Made by a program: the position numbers and the translations under genes. A DNA stretch of 64,000 nt from Alteromonas indica (GTDB lineage: Bacteria > Pseudomonadota > Gammaproteobacteria > Enterobacterales > Alteromonadaceae). The stretch covers positions 62,001-126,000 of the forward strand of contig PYVY01000011.1 of the NCBI GenBank assembly GCA_003056425.1, written 5' to 3'. The notes beneath the pieces were generated by a model. That model worked only from the letters and a program-made list of their open reading frames with translations, was not told where the DNA came from and searched no databases. Positions 1-8,806 of this stretch are shown one piece after another. Numbering within the stretch: the stretch's first letter is position 1; every line of letters begins with the position of its first letter.

Positions 1-657
1 CAGGTTACGAATAGTTGATTGGAAACGGTTTTGCAAGGCACCGAGGTCAGCGCGGGCTGAACCAATGGTAGAAATCGCTGCATCAATATCGGTTAATGCA
101 GTGCTGGCACCAGTTTCAGTACTGATATTGACCGAATCAACACCTAAGCCACCGGCGCTAAAACCACCGCTGTTCTTCAATGTTACATCAATCGTTTGGC
201 CTGCATCAGCACCCACCAAAAATTTGGCCGAGAACGAGCCGGTTAATAGCTCTACACCACCAAATTGGGTATCAGACGAAATACGCGTGATTTCAGTTTT
301 AAGCGCGGACACTTCTTTTTGCAGTGCTGCACGGTCAGAATCGCTATTCACACCGTTTTGCGACTGTACTGCTAACTGCCGAATTCGCTGTAAACTGGTA
401 GTTACCTCAGAAAGCGCACCTTCTGATGTCTGAGTCAGCGAGATAGCATCATTCGCATTACGTACAGCCTGATTCAGACCTTGTACCTGTGATGTTAGGC
501 GATCTGAAATTTGTAGACCGGCGGCATCATCAGCTGCGCTGTTAATACGAAAGCCCGACGAAAGTCTTTCAAATGAAGTGCTTAATTTTGAACCCACATC
601 AAACAATTGACGCTGTGCGTTCAAGGCAGAAACGTTAGTATTTACATATAAAGACAT
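1..657 (-). CDS. Flagellin (partial, C-terminus outside window)
   Basis: Structural subunit of the flagellar filament, exported by the flagellar type III system. Only the first 219 codons lie in the window. The start is the ATG at 657, preceded by a strong Shine-Dalgarno sequence (AGGAGGT). The protein opens [18 protein letters not shown] and carries the conserved D0/D1 helix signature [20 protein letters not shown], followed by a short variable part (about residues 140-190), as in the two downstream paralogues. It is clearly related to the flagellins at 1736 and 3407, so this is a tandem flagellin array. A sigma-28 promoter lies about 150 bp upstream. The C-terminal D0 domain is cut off by the window edge, not by a visible mutation. 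Confidence 0.95.
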   Translation of the reverse strand, partial: MSLYVNTNVSALNAQRQLFDVGSKLSTSFERLSSGFRINSAADDAAGLQISDRLTSQVQGLNQAVRNANDAISLTQTSEGALSEVTTSLQRIRQLAVQSQNGVNSDSDRAALQKEVSALKTEITRISSDTQFGGVELLTGSFSAKFLVGADAGQTIDVTLKNSGGFSAGGLGVDSVNISTETGASTALTDIDAAISTIGSARADLGALQNRFQSTIRNL

Positions 658-809
658 TATTGACCTCCTGGGGATTCGAAACTGCTTATGCTAGAATCCA
701 ATCCTTCCAAAATTCTGATTTGTTGGGTCACTACTCCCGCCAAATCGACCTCATAATGGCATTGCGAATCACTTCGCTGTCCATCAGTTAAATTACCCCT
801 CAACTATAG

Positions 810-836
810 TTATCGACCAAAGCTTTAGAACCTTTA
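810..836 (-). promoter_or_regulatory. Sigma-28 (FliA) promoter of the first flagellin
   Basis: Read on minus, TAAAGGTT is followed by exactly 11 nt and then GTCGATAA. The enterobacterial FliA consensus is TAAAGTTT-N11-GCCGATAA, so both boxes and the spacing fit. The predicted transcript starts near 803 and leaves a leader of about 145 nt before the flagellin ATG at 657. Confidence 0.85.
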
Positions 837-1160
837 GCTTTTATTTGAAAAAAATCATAAATATTCGCTAAGTCAATGAAAGCAAATAGATATTTATAAC
901 AAAAAAGTATCAGAAAGGGGGGTGTTCGGCGCGTCTCAGGCCACTATATGCATGCCGTATGGCGCCGATAAATCCTGCTTAGACGTAGCCTGTTTACCGA
1001 CGTACCCCCGATGTTTTGGTCCCAGCCTGGCTTTAGGACTTTTGTGGGGCGGCAGTCGATAGCCGGAAATAGGATAGATACCGAGAAAATTTTGGTTTTA
1101 CAAACGGTGCGGGTAAGTACGCACAATGCATATCAATAGAATCTGGATTGCTATGTGGTG

Positions 1161-1187
1161 ACAGGTGTAACAGGTGTAACAGGTGTC
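1161..1187. repeat. 9-bp direct repeat, three copies
   Basis: ACAGGTGTA, ACAGGTGTA and ACAGGTGTC follow each other without a gap at 1161, 1170 and 1179. It is short and in noncoding DNA; no function can be assigned. Confidence 0.7.
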
Positions 1188-1496
1188 AGATATTTGACAA
1201 GTGTGAGACAACAGCAGCAACTCGCCTACAAAAGAGAGAGCCGGGTACGCTAAATGAGATAATTGGCAATGGCGCTGGATAAGACGTAAGCCTGTGGGTG
1301 GCGCTTACTGTATGGGTTTGACATTGGTATTGGGCGGTTTTAAATGATAGATAAAAGTAGATAGGCAAAATTGACGTTTTATTTTTGGCATCCAATTTGC
1401 TTTTAAATTATTGCTAGATAATAAATGCAAACCTTATCGGCTATTATTGCAATACTAAGGTAGGCAACTTGTTAGCATGGCAATGCTGGCAAGTAT

Positions 1497-1525
1497 AAAA
1501 AAGGCCGAGGCAATGAACCCCGGCC
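1497..1525 (-). terminator. Rho-independent terminator downstream of flagellin 2
   Basis: On minus, GGCCGGGG and CCTCGGCC form an 8-bp stem (one G-U pair) around a 7-nt loop, followed by a run of six T. It lies about 210 bp past the stop codon of the flagellin at 1736. Confidence 0.75.
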
Positions 1526-1657
1526 AATTCTGCTCACGTTAGGAGTTAGAGCAAAATCGTTTTTAGTCGGCTGGCAGGAAATTTAGTAGAAAATAACTGG
1601 CCTCTCAACCACATCTTCTACACTCTCAGTCCTGTTAGTCGGCGTTTTCTTCGAAGG

Positions 1658-1682
1658 GGCGGCCTTTAGGTTAGGCCGCCAT
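1658..1682. repeat. GC-rich hairpin in the 3' UTR of flagellin 2
   Basis: GGCGGCCT and AGGCCGCC form a perfect 8-bp stem over a 7-nt loop. Flanking GAAGGG and CCCTTC can extend the stem. There is no T-run, so it looks more like an mRNA 3'-end stabiliser or processing site than a terminator. That role is inference. Confidence 0.5.
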
Positions 1683-1735
1683 CCCTTCAGGGCTGGCCTC
1701 TCAACTCCGTCCCTTACTTACCTTTACTACGTTAA

Positions 1736-2566
1736 TTAACCACCTAGCAGAGATAACGCTGCCTGAGGTCGCTGGTTTGCCTGCGACAGTACAGTGGTAC
1801 TCGCTTGCTGTAGAATCTGGTTGCGGGTAAGACTTGCCGTTTCGGTGGCAAAGTCTGTGTCCCGGATGCGCGATCTTGCCGCTGATACATTCTCAGAGAT
1901 ATTACTAAGGTTACGAATAGTAGACTGAAAACGGTTTTGAATAGCACCCAGGTCAGCCCGTTTAGCATCAATTACCGAGATAGCCGCATCAACCGCCGCC
2001 ATGGCATTAGATGCTCCCGCTGCGGTAGTGATATCCAGTGTATTGCTGCCCGCCAAGCCTTCAAAACTAAAGCCGTTGGCCCGAGACATATTAACACTGA
2101 TAGTTTGGCCAGCATTGGCACCCACTAAGAATTTCGCAGAATAGCCCCCAGCCAGAATATCCACACCACCAAACTGGGTAGTAGTGGCCACCCGGGCAAT
2201 TTCAGTTTTAAGCGCCGAAACTTCTTTTTGCAGTGCCAAACGGTCAGAAGCCGAGTTGATACCGTTTTGCGATTGAACCGCCAATACACGGATACGTTGC
2301 AACGCAGTGGTGGACTCAGAAAGTGCCCCTTCTGCAGTTTGCGCCAGTGAAATACCATCGTTGGCATTTCTTACGGCCTGGTCCAGACCCATGATTTGTG
2401 ACGTCATTCTGTCAGATATCTGCAAACCAGCGGCATCATCTTTAGCGCTGTTGATTCGAAAGCCTGATGATAGACGTTCAAATGCTGTAGTCAGATCGTT
2501 GCCAGAATTGAATAACTGTCGTTGTGCATTTAATGATGAAACATTGGTATTTACAAATAGACTCAT
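1736..2566 (-). CDS. Flagellin 2
   Basis: Filament subunit of 276 residues, short for a flagellin because the surface-exposed D2/D3 region is nearly absent. It opens MSLFVNTNVSSLNAQRQL, has the D1 signature [20 protein letters not shown] at about 31-50, and closes with the conserved C-terminal D0 helix ending RPQAALSLLGG. The SD AGGAGAG sits 6-7 nt before the ATG. Unlike its two neighbours it has no obvious sigma-28 promoter in the 370 bp upstream, so it may be expressed differently. It is a paralogue from tandem duplication; which fla letter it corresponds to cannot be decided from this window. Confidence 0.97.
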   Translation of the reverse strand: MSLFVNTNVSSLNAQRQLFNSGNDLTTAFERLSSGFRINSAKDDAAGLQISDRMTSQIMGLDQAVRNANDGISLAQTAEGALSESTTALQRIRVLAVQSQNGINSASDRLALQKEVSALKTEIARVATTTQFGGVDILAGGYSAKFLVGANAGQTISVNMSRANGFSFEGLAGSNTLDITTAAGASNAMAAVDAAISVIDAKRADLGAIQNRFQSTIRNLSNISENVSAARSRIRDTDFATETASLTRNQILQQASTTVLSQANQRPQAALSLLGG

Positions 2567-2895
2567 GGGTCTCTCCTAACTGATTTAAAAAACGCCTGTT
2601 ATTGTTATTGTCAGCGCTGAGATTAATTAAATTATTGGCACACTGTGTGCATTTAACTTTGTGTCAGAGTTAAATTTCTGACGCTCCTTCCGGCTTCGCC
2701 GGTTTGAGCAATGAACCGTGGCTCACTACCCGGTGAATGCTGGCTGCAGGTCTGTTGTTCCAGACCTCATACCTCTCACTACCTCCTGGCTTCATTCCTG
2801 CCAGTCAGCAACCTCTTTATTCAGGCAAGACTATCCCCTGCCAATAAATTCAGCATGTTGAGAAATCATCTTTTATAGTGCCCTGAGGCGATGTG

Positions 2896-2934
2896 AAATT
2901 TACCCTTGCGGTAAATTTGCTAACCTGGGTTAGC
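2896..2934. repeat. Two adjacent perfect inverted repeats (operator-like)
   Basis: AAATTTACC / GGTAAATTT (2896-2904 and 2910-2918) is followed directly by GCTAACC / GGTTAGC (2919-2925 and 2928-2934). The second dyad ends 7 bp before an ATG at 2942. Two contiguous perfect dyads suggest protein binding sites or a structured leader, but no regulator can be named. Confidence 0.6.
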
Positions 2935-2941
2935 GGTTTGA

Positions 2942-3205
2942 ATGCACCAAAACTTGCACATTCGGGGTGGCATTCTTTACATCCTAAAACGTAACAAACG
3001 CCTGCTTGAATCGACCCGCATAGTTACTGGCATTTTACTGCCGATGTATCTGATAACGATGCTGGTATTGCTTCCTAACGGTTTATCAATTCGGATTATT
3101 TATTATTTTTGGAATCCGATTTGCTGCGGCCTTTTTATTATTTTTGACTGGCTGTCAGCTACAGGACCGGGCTTTTTATTGTTGTTCCCAGCGCCTTGTA
3201 CTTAA
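2942..3205 (+). CDS. Doubtful 87-residue hydrophobic ORF
   Basis: The predicted product has a basic N-terminus (LKRNKRLLESTR) and two hydrophobic stretches (about residues 28-47 and 50-68), as in a small membrane protein. The ribosome site is poor, the sequence is not recognised, and it lies in an AT-rich flagellin spacer. The only supporting context is the pair of dyads directly upstream. It could easily be a chance frame. Confidence 0.15.
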   Translation: MHQNLHIRGGILYILKRNKRLLESTRIVTGILLPMYLITMLVLLPNGLSIRIIYYFWNPICCGLFIIFDWLSATGPGFLLLFPAPCT

Positions 3206-3298
3206 TGTATCGTCCGGGTACAGAAATACCTTTAGGCTTTTTTTGAATAATTTCAAAAGCCCAATAGATTCAGTGTGTTAAAACACTATTTGAAGGGA

Positions 3299-3323
3299 AA
3301 GGCCGGGGCATGAGCCCGGCCTT
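3299..3323 (-). terminator. Terminator hairpin downstream of flagellin 3
   Basis: AAGGCCGGG / CCCGGCCTT forms a perfect 9-bp stem over 7 nt, about 85 bp past the flagellin stop. On minus the following sequence is only moderately T-rich (TTTCCCTT). It resembles the hairpin at 1497-1525 in sequence and position. Confidence 0.65.
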
Positions 3324-3406
3324 AAATGCCATTTTGGCGTATTTACGTTGGATGAATCACAAGTACACTACCCCCTGGCCTCAAACCCGCGTAAAGGGAT
3401 GATAGC

Positions 3407-4243
3407 TTAGCCCAGTAGTGACAATGCAGACTGGGGACGCTGATTAGCCTGCGAAAGCACAGTAGTACTGGCCTGCTGGATAATCTGGTTACGCGTCAGG
3501 TTAGCCGTTTCTGTGGCAAAGTCAGTATCACGAATACGTGAACGCGCTGCTGAAACGTTTTCTGAAATGTTACTTAGGTTACGAATAGTCGACTGGAAAC
3601 GGTTCTGTAATGCACCCAGATCCGCACGTACGCCACCGATGGCAGAGATAGCAGAGTCTACATCCGCTAGTAGTGAAGACGCACCCGCAGCAGTTGCTAC
3701 TGATCCATCAACACCCAGACCACCGGCACTAAAGCCGTTCAAGCCATCTAGGTTAGCGGATTGCAGGTTTACCGAAATGGTTTGGCCCGCATTTGCACCT
3801 ACCAGGAATTTGGCAGAGTAGTCACCGGTTAACAGGTTTTCGCCACCGAACTGAGTGTCAGTAGAAATACGAGTGATTTCAGTTTTTAACGCAGAGACTT
3901 CTTTTTGCAGAGCCAACCGGTCTGCATCAGAGTTAATACCGTTTTGTGACTGTACAGCCAGCTGACGGATACGTTGTAATGAAGTGGTTGTTTCGTCTAA
4001 CGCGCCTTCTGCTGTCTGTGACAGTGAAATAGCGTCATTGGCGTTACGTACAGCCTGGTTCAGGCCTTCTATTTGTGATGTCATTCGGTCAGAAATTTGC
4101 AGACCGGCCGCATCGTCTTTTGCACTGTTGATACGAAATCCTGAAGACAGACGCTCAAACGACGTGCTCAGAGAATTGCTCACATCATACAACTGACGCT
4201 GGGCATTTAATGCGGACACATTGGTATTAACGAACATAGACAT
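3407..4243 (-). CDS. Flagellin 3
   Basis: Filament subunit of 278 residues. It opens [18 protein letters not shown], shows the D1 signature [20 protein letters not shown], has a short central variable region (about 165-195, Gly/Leu-rich), and ends [10 protein letters not shown]. The SD AGGAGAG precedes the ATG. A canonical sigma-28 promoter lies 120-150 bp upstream and a terminator hairpin follows, so this gene is probably monocistronic and a late (class IV) flagellar gene. Confidence 0.97.
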   Translation of the reverse strand: MSMFVNTNVSALNAQRQLYDVSNSLSTSFERLSSGFRINSAKDDAAGLQISDRMTSQIEGLNQAVRNANDAISLSQTAEGALDETTTSLQRIRQLAVQSQNGINSDADRLALQKEVSALKTEITRISTDTQFGGENLLTGDYSAKFLVGANAGQTISVNLQSANLDGLNGFSAGGLGVDGSVATAAGASSLLADVDSAISAIGGVRADLGALQNRFQSTIRNLSNISENVSAARSRIRDTDFATETANLTRNQIIQQASTTVLSQANQRPQSALSLLG

Positions 4244-4364
4244 AAGTCTCTCCTACACTCTCAGTCCAGCAGGTGCTGGCGACCGGACAATCCGGCAGAA
4301 AATTAAAATTTAGTAATCACCAAGCACCTGAGGGGTAATTGATGAACTGGCTCTCTCGGTAACT

Positions 4365-4391
4365 TTATCGACCCTTGGCCCTTTCCCTTTA
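4365..4391 (-). promoter_or_regulatory. Sigma-28 (FliA) promoter of flagellin 3
   Basis: On minus, TAAAGGGA - 11 nt - GTCGATAA matches the FliA consensus with the exact spacer. Architecture and -10 box are identical to those of the promoter at 810-836. The leader would be about 115 nt. Confidence 0.85.
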
Positions 4392-5198
4392 GAAAAAAAT
4401 CATTATTTTGCCGGTAGGCGGCACATAATTGCCGCCCCCCTAAATGCAAAGTATTAGTTTCAATACATTTTTTGACGGAGAAAAAAAGTGAAAATAATTT
4501 TTGAAAAACCCGTTAATGAGGTGTTTTTGAAAAGAATTCGCTGTGTTCAACCAGATTTTATTAAACCGTGAGAGTGATTTTGCGTTTTATCCGTATTGAC
4601 ATTACCTCAGTCATAAGATGGCCATAAAAACGAAAAATATCTTTAATAAACATAATCTTATAAAGAAATCGCAGAACTTTTTAGCGCGTATAACACTTAT
4701 ACATAGGTATTCAAATTAATACCATAAATAATATATTGTACTTTAGCGCGCTCCTCGGGGAACCAGGTGCGGGGCGGCTATTTATGCCGAGCTTTAATAG
4801 ATTCTCTGTAAGTCCACTATAATATTGAAGGAAGCGGGTTAATTGAGGTTGGATAATAATGTGCCATCCGGCCAAGGCACTTTGGTACAAAAGCCTTGGC
4901 TTGGATGACTTGACCCACTGTCAGCAGGCAAGGCAGACCATCATCAGGTTGCGCAATAAATAATAATAAGATGTTTCAAAGATAACCCGCCAGTGCACGG
5001 AATAAAGCGGATAGCCGCCTGGGTTAGTTACTAATAAGGGATGGTTGGTAATAGCGGCTGGCTAGTAATAGAGCACTACCGAAAATCACGCGGACGGCGT
5101 CGTTGTGGATAAAGTTCGGGGCGAAAGTGTAAGGTAATGCACTCCAGGTATGATAGGGATCCCATGAGCGGTTACGTGCCCTGTCCTAAAGGTTTTTT
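4392..5198. other. Noncoding stretch downstream of flgL
   Basis: About 0.8 kb, AT-rich up to 4750, with no plausible coding frame. The one notable structure is a long imperfect hairpin at 4865-4907. The 20-bp tandem array follows at 5199. Confidence 0.6.
4865..4907. repeat. Inverted repeat (13-bp interrupted stem)
   Basis: CATCC-G-GCCAAGGC pairs with GCCTTGGC-TT-GGATG across a 14-nt loop; the inner 8 bp are perfect. No T-run on either side. It may be a structured RNA element or a remnant of a mobile repeat; no family recognised. Confidence 0.55.
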
Positions 5199-5397
5199 TA
5201 TGCGCTGAGGGCTTTTTCTCATGAGCTGAGGGCTTTTCTTATGTGCTAAGGGCTTTTCGCGTGCGCTGAGGGCTCTTCTTATTCGCTGAGGGCTCTTCGC
5301 GTGCGCTGAGGGCTCTTACGTGCTATGGGCTCTTCTTATGTGCAAAGGGCTCTTCTTATGTGCAAAGGGCTCTTCTTATGTGCTAAGGGCTCTGCCC
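5199..5397. repeat. 20-bp tandem repeat array, ten units
   Basis: Ten degenerate copies of a unit close to TATGTGCTAAGGGCTCTTCT. The (A/G)AGGGCT core starts at 5207, 5228, 5248, 5268, 5288, 5308, 5325, 5345, 5365 and 5385, so the period is 20 bp with single exceptions of 21 and 17. The last units are nearly identical and the first are more diverged. It lies directly downstream of the flgL stop and would be in the 3' UTR of the flgF-L transcript. Confidence 0.9.
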
Positions 5398-5447
5398 TGC
5401 GCTAACTATATACTCGGTGCAAGGCAGATGGCGATGGTTCAGCGCGG

Positions 5448-6671
5448 CTAAATATAATTAAACAATGATAAATTAGAGACTTTAGGAAAGGTCGCCAGCG
5501 CAGCGTTAAGAGCCGTTTCCTGCTTCGCAAACTCAGCAGACGCTTCGGCGTAATCCGTATCTTCTATTGCCGAGCGCGCACTTTTTGTGGCAATTTCCAA
5601 ATCCAGATTAGTTTCATAAACCGATTCGGCAGTATTTAACCGCCCGCCTATCGATGAACGCTCAAGTGCCACTTTTTCCAGGCCATTGTCCAGGCCCACC
5701 AGCGCATCGCTGATCGCTTCATCAATATTTTGACTATTCGATGAAGAGTCCATCAGCAAGCGAGAAATATCGTGCAACGTTTCAGCCAGGCTGGTTTTTT
5801 GCGGCGGATCGAGAGAAAAATCAACCGTATCGCCTGCGCCACCCGCCAAAGTAAATGTCATGCCTTTGATGGTGAAAGGTTCATCTGCAGTGAAGTCAAC
5901 CGTATCTACCACGCTACCGCTGGCAGTGTTACTTAGCTGAACCTGGCCAGAGGCCAGGATTTCCAGCTGATAATTATTATTGCCAGCGGTGACAGGATCG
6001 TAATTGGCTTTACTAAAGGTATCGAAGGTTCCCTGCTGCTCTACTTTGGCTGAAGCTACCGTTGCCGTCCCAGAAGGATTCACTGAAAAATTACGCCGAG
6101 CCAGAACATTGTCAAACACTTCCTGGCCGCTAGCGGTACTTCTGACACTCACGCTATCTGATAGCTTAACCTCATTCTGCCCACCATCGCCGGTAAAGGT
6201 CACATTTTTATCACTGGCTGCGGCGTTAAATGTAAAAGCTTGATTTTGCGACTGATAGCCAGCAAAAATATAGTCGCCATTAGCATTTTGCGCGTTCATT
6301 AATCCCAGAACTTCATCCCGAATTTGCGCAAGTTCGACGCCAATAGCGCGCCGGTCGGTGTCAGCCATTACCCCTGAACCTGCTTGTACAATCAATGTCC
6401 GAGCCCGGGTCACGGTATCGTTAATATTATCTAACACCGCCTCCTGCTGCTCCAAGCCACTGGTCAACAAATCATTGTTGCGTTGATACTGGGTAAGCTT
6501 ATCCAGCTCTTCGGTCAATCTAACCACCTTGGCTGCCCCAACGGGATCATCCGATGGACGATTAATTTGCTTACCCGAAGATAAAGCTTCCTGGGTTTTT
6601 GTCATTTCACGCTGGTTATCCATAATGGCGCGAATGTTCTGATCGTAAAGCTGACTGGTTGATATACGCAT
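5448..6671 (-). CDS. flgL: Flagellar hook-filament junction protein FlgL (HAP3)
   Basis: FlgL joins the hook-side HAP1 ring to the flagellin filament. The 407 residues open MRISTSQLYDQNIRAIMDNQ, typical of FlgL, with flagellin-like coiled-coil ends at about 1-140 and 330-405 and a less conserved middle. The start at 6671 lies 6 bp from the flgK stop, with AAGGTAA as ribosome site. It is the last gene of the flgFGHIJKL operon. The 20-bp repeat array follows, with no convincing terminator immediately after the stop. Confidence 0.95.
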   Translation of the reverse strand: MRISTSQLYDQNIRAIMDNQREMTKTQEALSSGKQINRPSDDPVGAAKVVRLTEELDKLTQYQRNNDLLTSGLEQQEAVLDNINDTVTRARTLIVQAGSGVMADTDRRAIGVELAQIRDEVLGLMNAQNANGDYIFAGYQSQNQAFTFNAAASDKNVTFTGDGGQNEVKLSDSVSVRSTASGQEVFDNVLARRNFSVNPSGTATVASAKVEQQGTFDTFSKANYDPVTAGNNNYQLEILASGQVQLSNTASGSVVDTVDFTADEPFTIKGMTFTLAGGAGDTVDFSLDPPQKTSLAETLHDISRLLMDSSSNSQNIDEAISDALVGLDNGLEKVALERSSIGGRLNTAESVYETNLDLEIATKSARSAIEDTDYAEASAEFAKQETALNAALATFPKVSNLSLFNYI

Positions 6672-6677
6672 GTAATG

Positions 6678-8783
6678 TTACCTTGCTGCTGACAAGATGG
6701 TATCGAATAATTCCTGCGCGGTACTTAAAATCCGCGCCGCGGCGGCATACGACTGTTGGTATCGAATCAGGTTCGCGGCCTCTTCATCCAGGCTTACCCC
6801 AGATACCGACTCAAACCAGTTTTGGGACTGCTCTTTCATCGCTTCAGCAGCCTGTAATGATATTTCCGCATTGGCAGACTTCTCACCAACCCGGCCAATC
6901 AGCGACGAAAAAGAATCGTGTAGCGTGCGTTGCTGATTAGTCGAATTGCTACTTAATTGTACCAGTGATGCCTGTTGTAGTTCAGCCAACTTTCTGGCGT
7001 TAGTATTATCATTAATACCATCGGTGTTATAGCTAATAGCAAAGCTGTCTCCGGCTACCGGTAAACCTTCCAGGCTAATATCATAGCCTGGATAGTCAGA
7101 ACCTGCCGGAAACGGCCAGCCCGCCGTCGCAGACGCCTGCTCAAGCAAATTATTATAATCCGTCACACCCGTGACAGTCGCAATGGGGGCAGCATTTATC
7201 CCGTCATAAACCGCAAACTCGCTGGCACTGGTAAAAACGATCTGCACCGGCGCGCTGTACACTGCATCCGGTGTGGCAGTTAGCCCACCCGCTCCATCAA
7301 ACGCGGTGGTAGCGGGTGTTTGGCCGGTTTCGGTATCATTTATTGCGACCGACTTCACCGTGGCGTCGCCTAGATTGCTGCTGTCAGCTTGCGCTCTAAC
7401 CGGGGCGGCAAAGGCAAAGTCTTCAGGCCGATTGGTTGCCAGCGTAATATCAGCTGCAATGGTTTTGGTTGGCTGAACTAAAAATAAATCATCTGCGGCA
7501 TAGCCGCCAGCACTATCAAAGCTTACCTCAATCCCACCGGGCAACGCGGTATTGCCAGCCGTATTTACTGTGATCGGCCCAGAGGTTACGGGATTTCCGC
7601 TACTATCAAGGCTTTTAGGCGTACCGTCGCTATTTAGCATAGTCAGGGTAATACTCACTGGGTTGCCCGATGCATCCACTGAGTTTACTGCTATCTGGTA
7701 ATCCGCATCGGTAACCTGATTTCCTTTGCCTTCGGTAAACTGTGCACTCAACTCCAGCGTAGTATCGCTATTATCGGGGTAACCAATGCCCGGCACCTCC
7801 GGCAGGGTAAAGATATTACCGCCCAGCTGCATGTCTAAATCCATACCCAGTTTATTTTGGGTATTAACGGCATCCGCCATGGCCACTGCCATCTGTCCAA
7901 CGTCTCGCTGTGCCGCGCCCAGAACTTCGTTTCGAAAGCGGAATAAACCACCCAGGCTGCCACCCAACTTATCTTCAGTGATCTGTACCGATGCTTGTGG
8001 CACACCGTTTTGAATATTAAAGCCCAGTTCCAGCTGCTTTTCAGTGGTGTCGGGACCGGAAGTAAGTTCTAACAGATTGAAGCCGCCATTTTCCAAAACC
8101 AAAGATTCACCACTGCTCAGGTTAACCCCTTTCGTACCATTGGCATTGGTCCGCACTTCAATCGCCATCATCTCTGCCAGTTCATTGATGGCTTTGTCGC
8201 GCTGGTTAAGTAAGCCGCTGGGTTCGCCCTGGGCAGTATTCTGATTTTTCAGAATTGCCTTATTCAGTTCCCCAATATTGGCTATCAGGCTGTTTGCCTG
8301 CTTTACCTGCGAATCAAATTCCAGGTTAAGCTCGTCCTCAATGGACTCCATGTATTCTGATACGGTGCCCATGCGCCGGAGCAACGCTTCGGCTTCACCC
8401 AACACACTTTCCCGGGACGCTAAATTTGTTGGATCATCAGCAGCGGTTTGTACCGAGGCAAAAAATTTACTCAATCCAGTCGAAATAGAATTGGCTTCGC
8501 TGGCCAGCAGATTGTCAATCATGCTGGTTTTCTGGGTGAAGGTTTCCAGCTCCCCTACTGAGGTGGTGTCGCGGCGCAATTGGTTTTGCGCGAAAACATC
8601 AATAACCCGCTCAGTGGTCCCCTGCCCCACGCCTTCAAGCAGCGAGTTGCTAAAAACCGTGCGCTCCCGTACATATCCATCGGTATTGACATTAGCAATA
8701 TTGTTACTGGTAGTTTGCAGTAACTTATTGCTAGCGTTAACCCCGCTACTGGCGATAGAGAATAAATCAACATTGCGAATCAT
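6678..8783 (-). CDS. flgK: Flagellar hook-associated protein FlgK (HAP1)
   Basis: HAP1, the first junction protein above the hook. At 701 residues it is longer than the enterobacterial protein (about 550), the extra length being in the central domains (about 330-600), as is common in marine gammaproteobacteria. The N-terminus has the rod/hook-family motif SSGVNASNKLLQTTSNNIAN. The C-terminus (LIRYQQSYAAAARILSTAQE, near 670-690) is the conserved D0 helix. It lies between flgJ and flgL with short gaps, so it is co-transcribed. Confidence 0.96.
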   Translation of the reverse strand: MIRNVDLFSIASSGVNASNKLLQTTSNNIANVNTDGYVRERTVFSNSLLEGVGQGTTERVIDVFAQNQLRRDTTSVGELETFTQKTSMIDNLLASEANSISTGLSKFFASVQTAADDPTNLASRESVLGEAEALLRRMGTVSEYMESIEDELNLEFDSQVKQANSLIANIGELNKAILKNQNTAQGEPSGLLNQRDKAINELAEMMAIEVRTNANGTKGVNLSSGESLVLENGGFNLLELTSGPDTTEKQLELGFNIQNGVPQASVQITEDKLGGSLGGLFRFRNEVLGAAQRDVGQMAVAMADAVNTQNKLGMDLDMQLGGNIFTLPEVPGIGYPDNSDTTLELSAQFTEGKGNQVTDADYQIAVNSVDASGNPVSITLTMLNSDGTPKSLDSSGNPVTSGPITVNTAGNTALPGGIEVSFDSAGGYAADDLFLVQPTKTIAADITLATNRPEDFAFAAPVRAQADSSNLGDATVKSVAINDTETGQTPATTAFDGAGGLTATPDAVYSAPVQIVFTSASEFAVYDGINAAPIATVTGVTDYNNLLEQASATAGWPFPAGSDYPGYDISLEGLPVAGDSFAISYNTDGINDNTNARKLAELQQASLVQLSSNSTNQQRTLHDSFSSLIGRVGEKSANAEISLQAAEAMKEQSQNWFESVSGVSLDEEAANLIRYQQSYAAAARILSTAQELFDTILSAAR

Positions 8784-8806
8784 TTGCTTAGTCCTTCAAA
8801 CGCACG

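Larger units (their letters stand above)
658..1735. other. Long noncoding spacer between flagellins 1 and 2
   Basis: About 1.08 kb without a convincing gene. It contains the leader and sigma-28 promoter of flagellin 1 (658-836), a three-fold 9-bp direct repeat (1161-1187), a terminator-like hairpin for flagellin 2 (1497-1525) and a GC-rich hairpin at 1658-1682. Short reading frames at 944-1126 and 1186-1395 (minus) have no good ribosome site and no recognisable sequence. The spacing is much longer than usual for adjacent flagellin genes. Confidence 0.6.
2567..3298. other. Noncoding spacer between flagellins 2 and 3
   Basis: About 730 bp to the flagellin 3 terminator. It contains a perfect 13-bp palindrome GCACACTGTGTGC near 2638-2650, two back-to-back perfect inverted repeats at 2896-2934, and just after them a plus-strand frame of 87 codons (2942-3205) listed separately at low confidence. 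I find no FliA-type promoter facing flagellin 2. Confidence 0.5.

Noticed and set aside
965..972. Plus-strand GCCGATAA, identical to a sigma-28 -10 box
   Set aside because: No TAAA-like -35 element at the required 11-nt spacer, and no plus-strand gene follows.
944..1395. Two minus-strand frames of 60 and 69 codons in the first flagellin spacer
   Set aside because: No SD, no recognisable sequence, and composition typical of noncoding DNA.
2633..2650. RpoN-like plus-strand sequence TTGGCAC-N5-GTGCA
   Set aside because: It is part of a palindrome (GCACACTGTGTGC), lacks the TTGC half and points away from flagellin 2 towards a doubtful frame.
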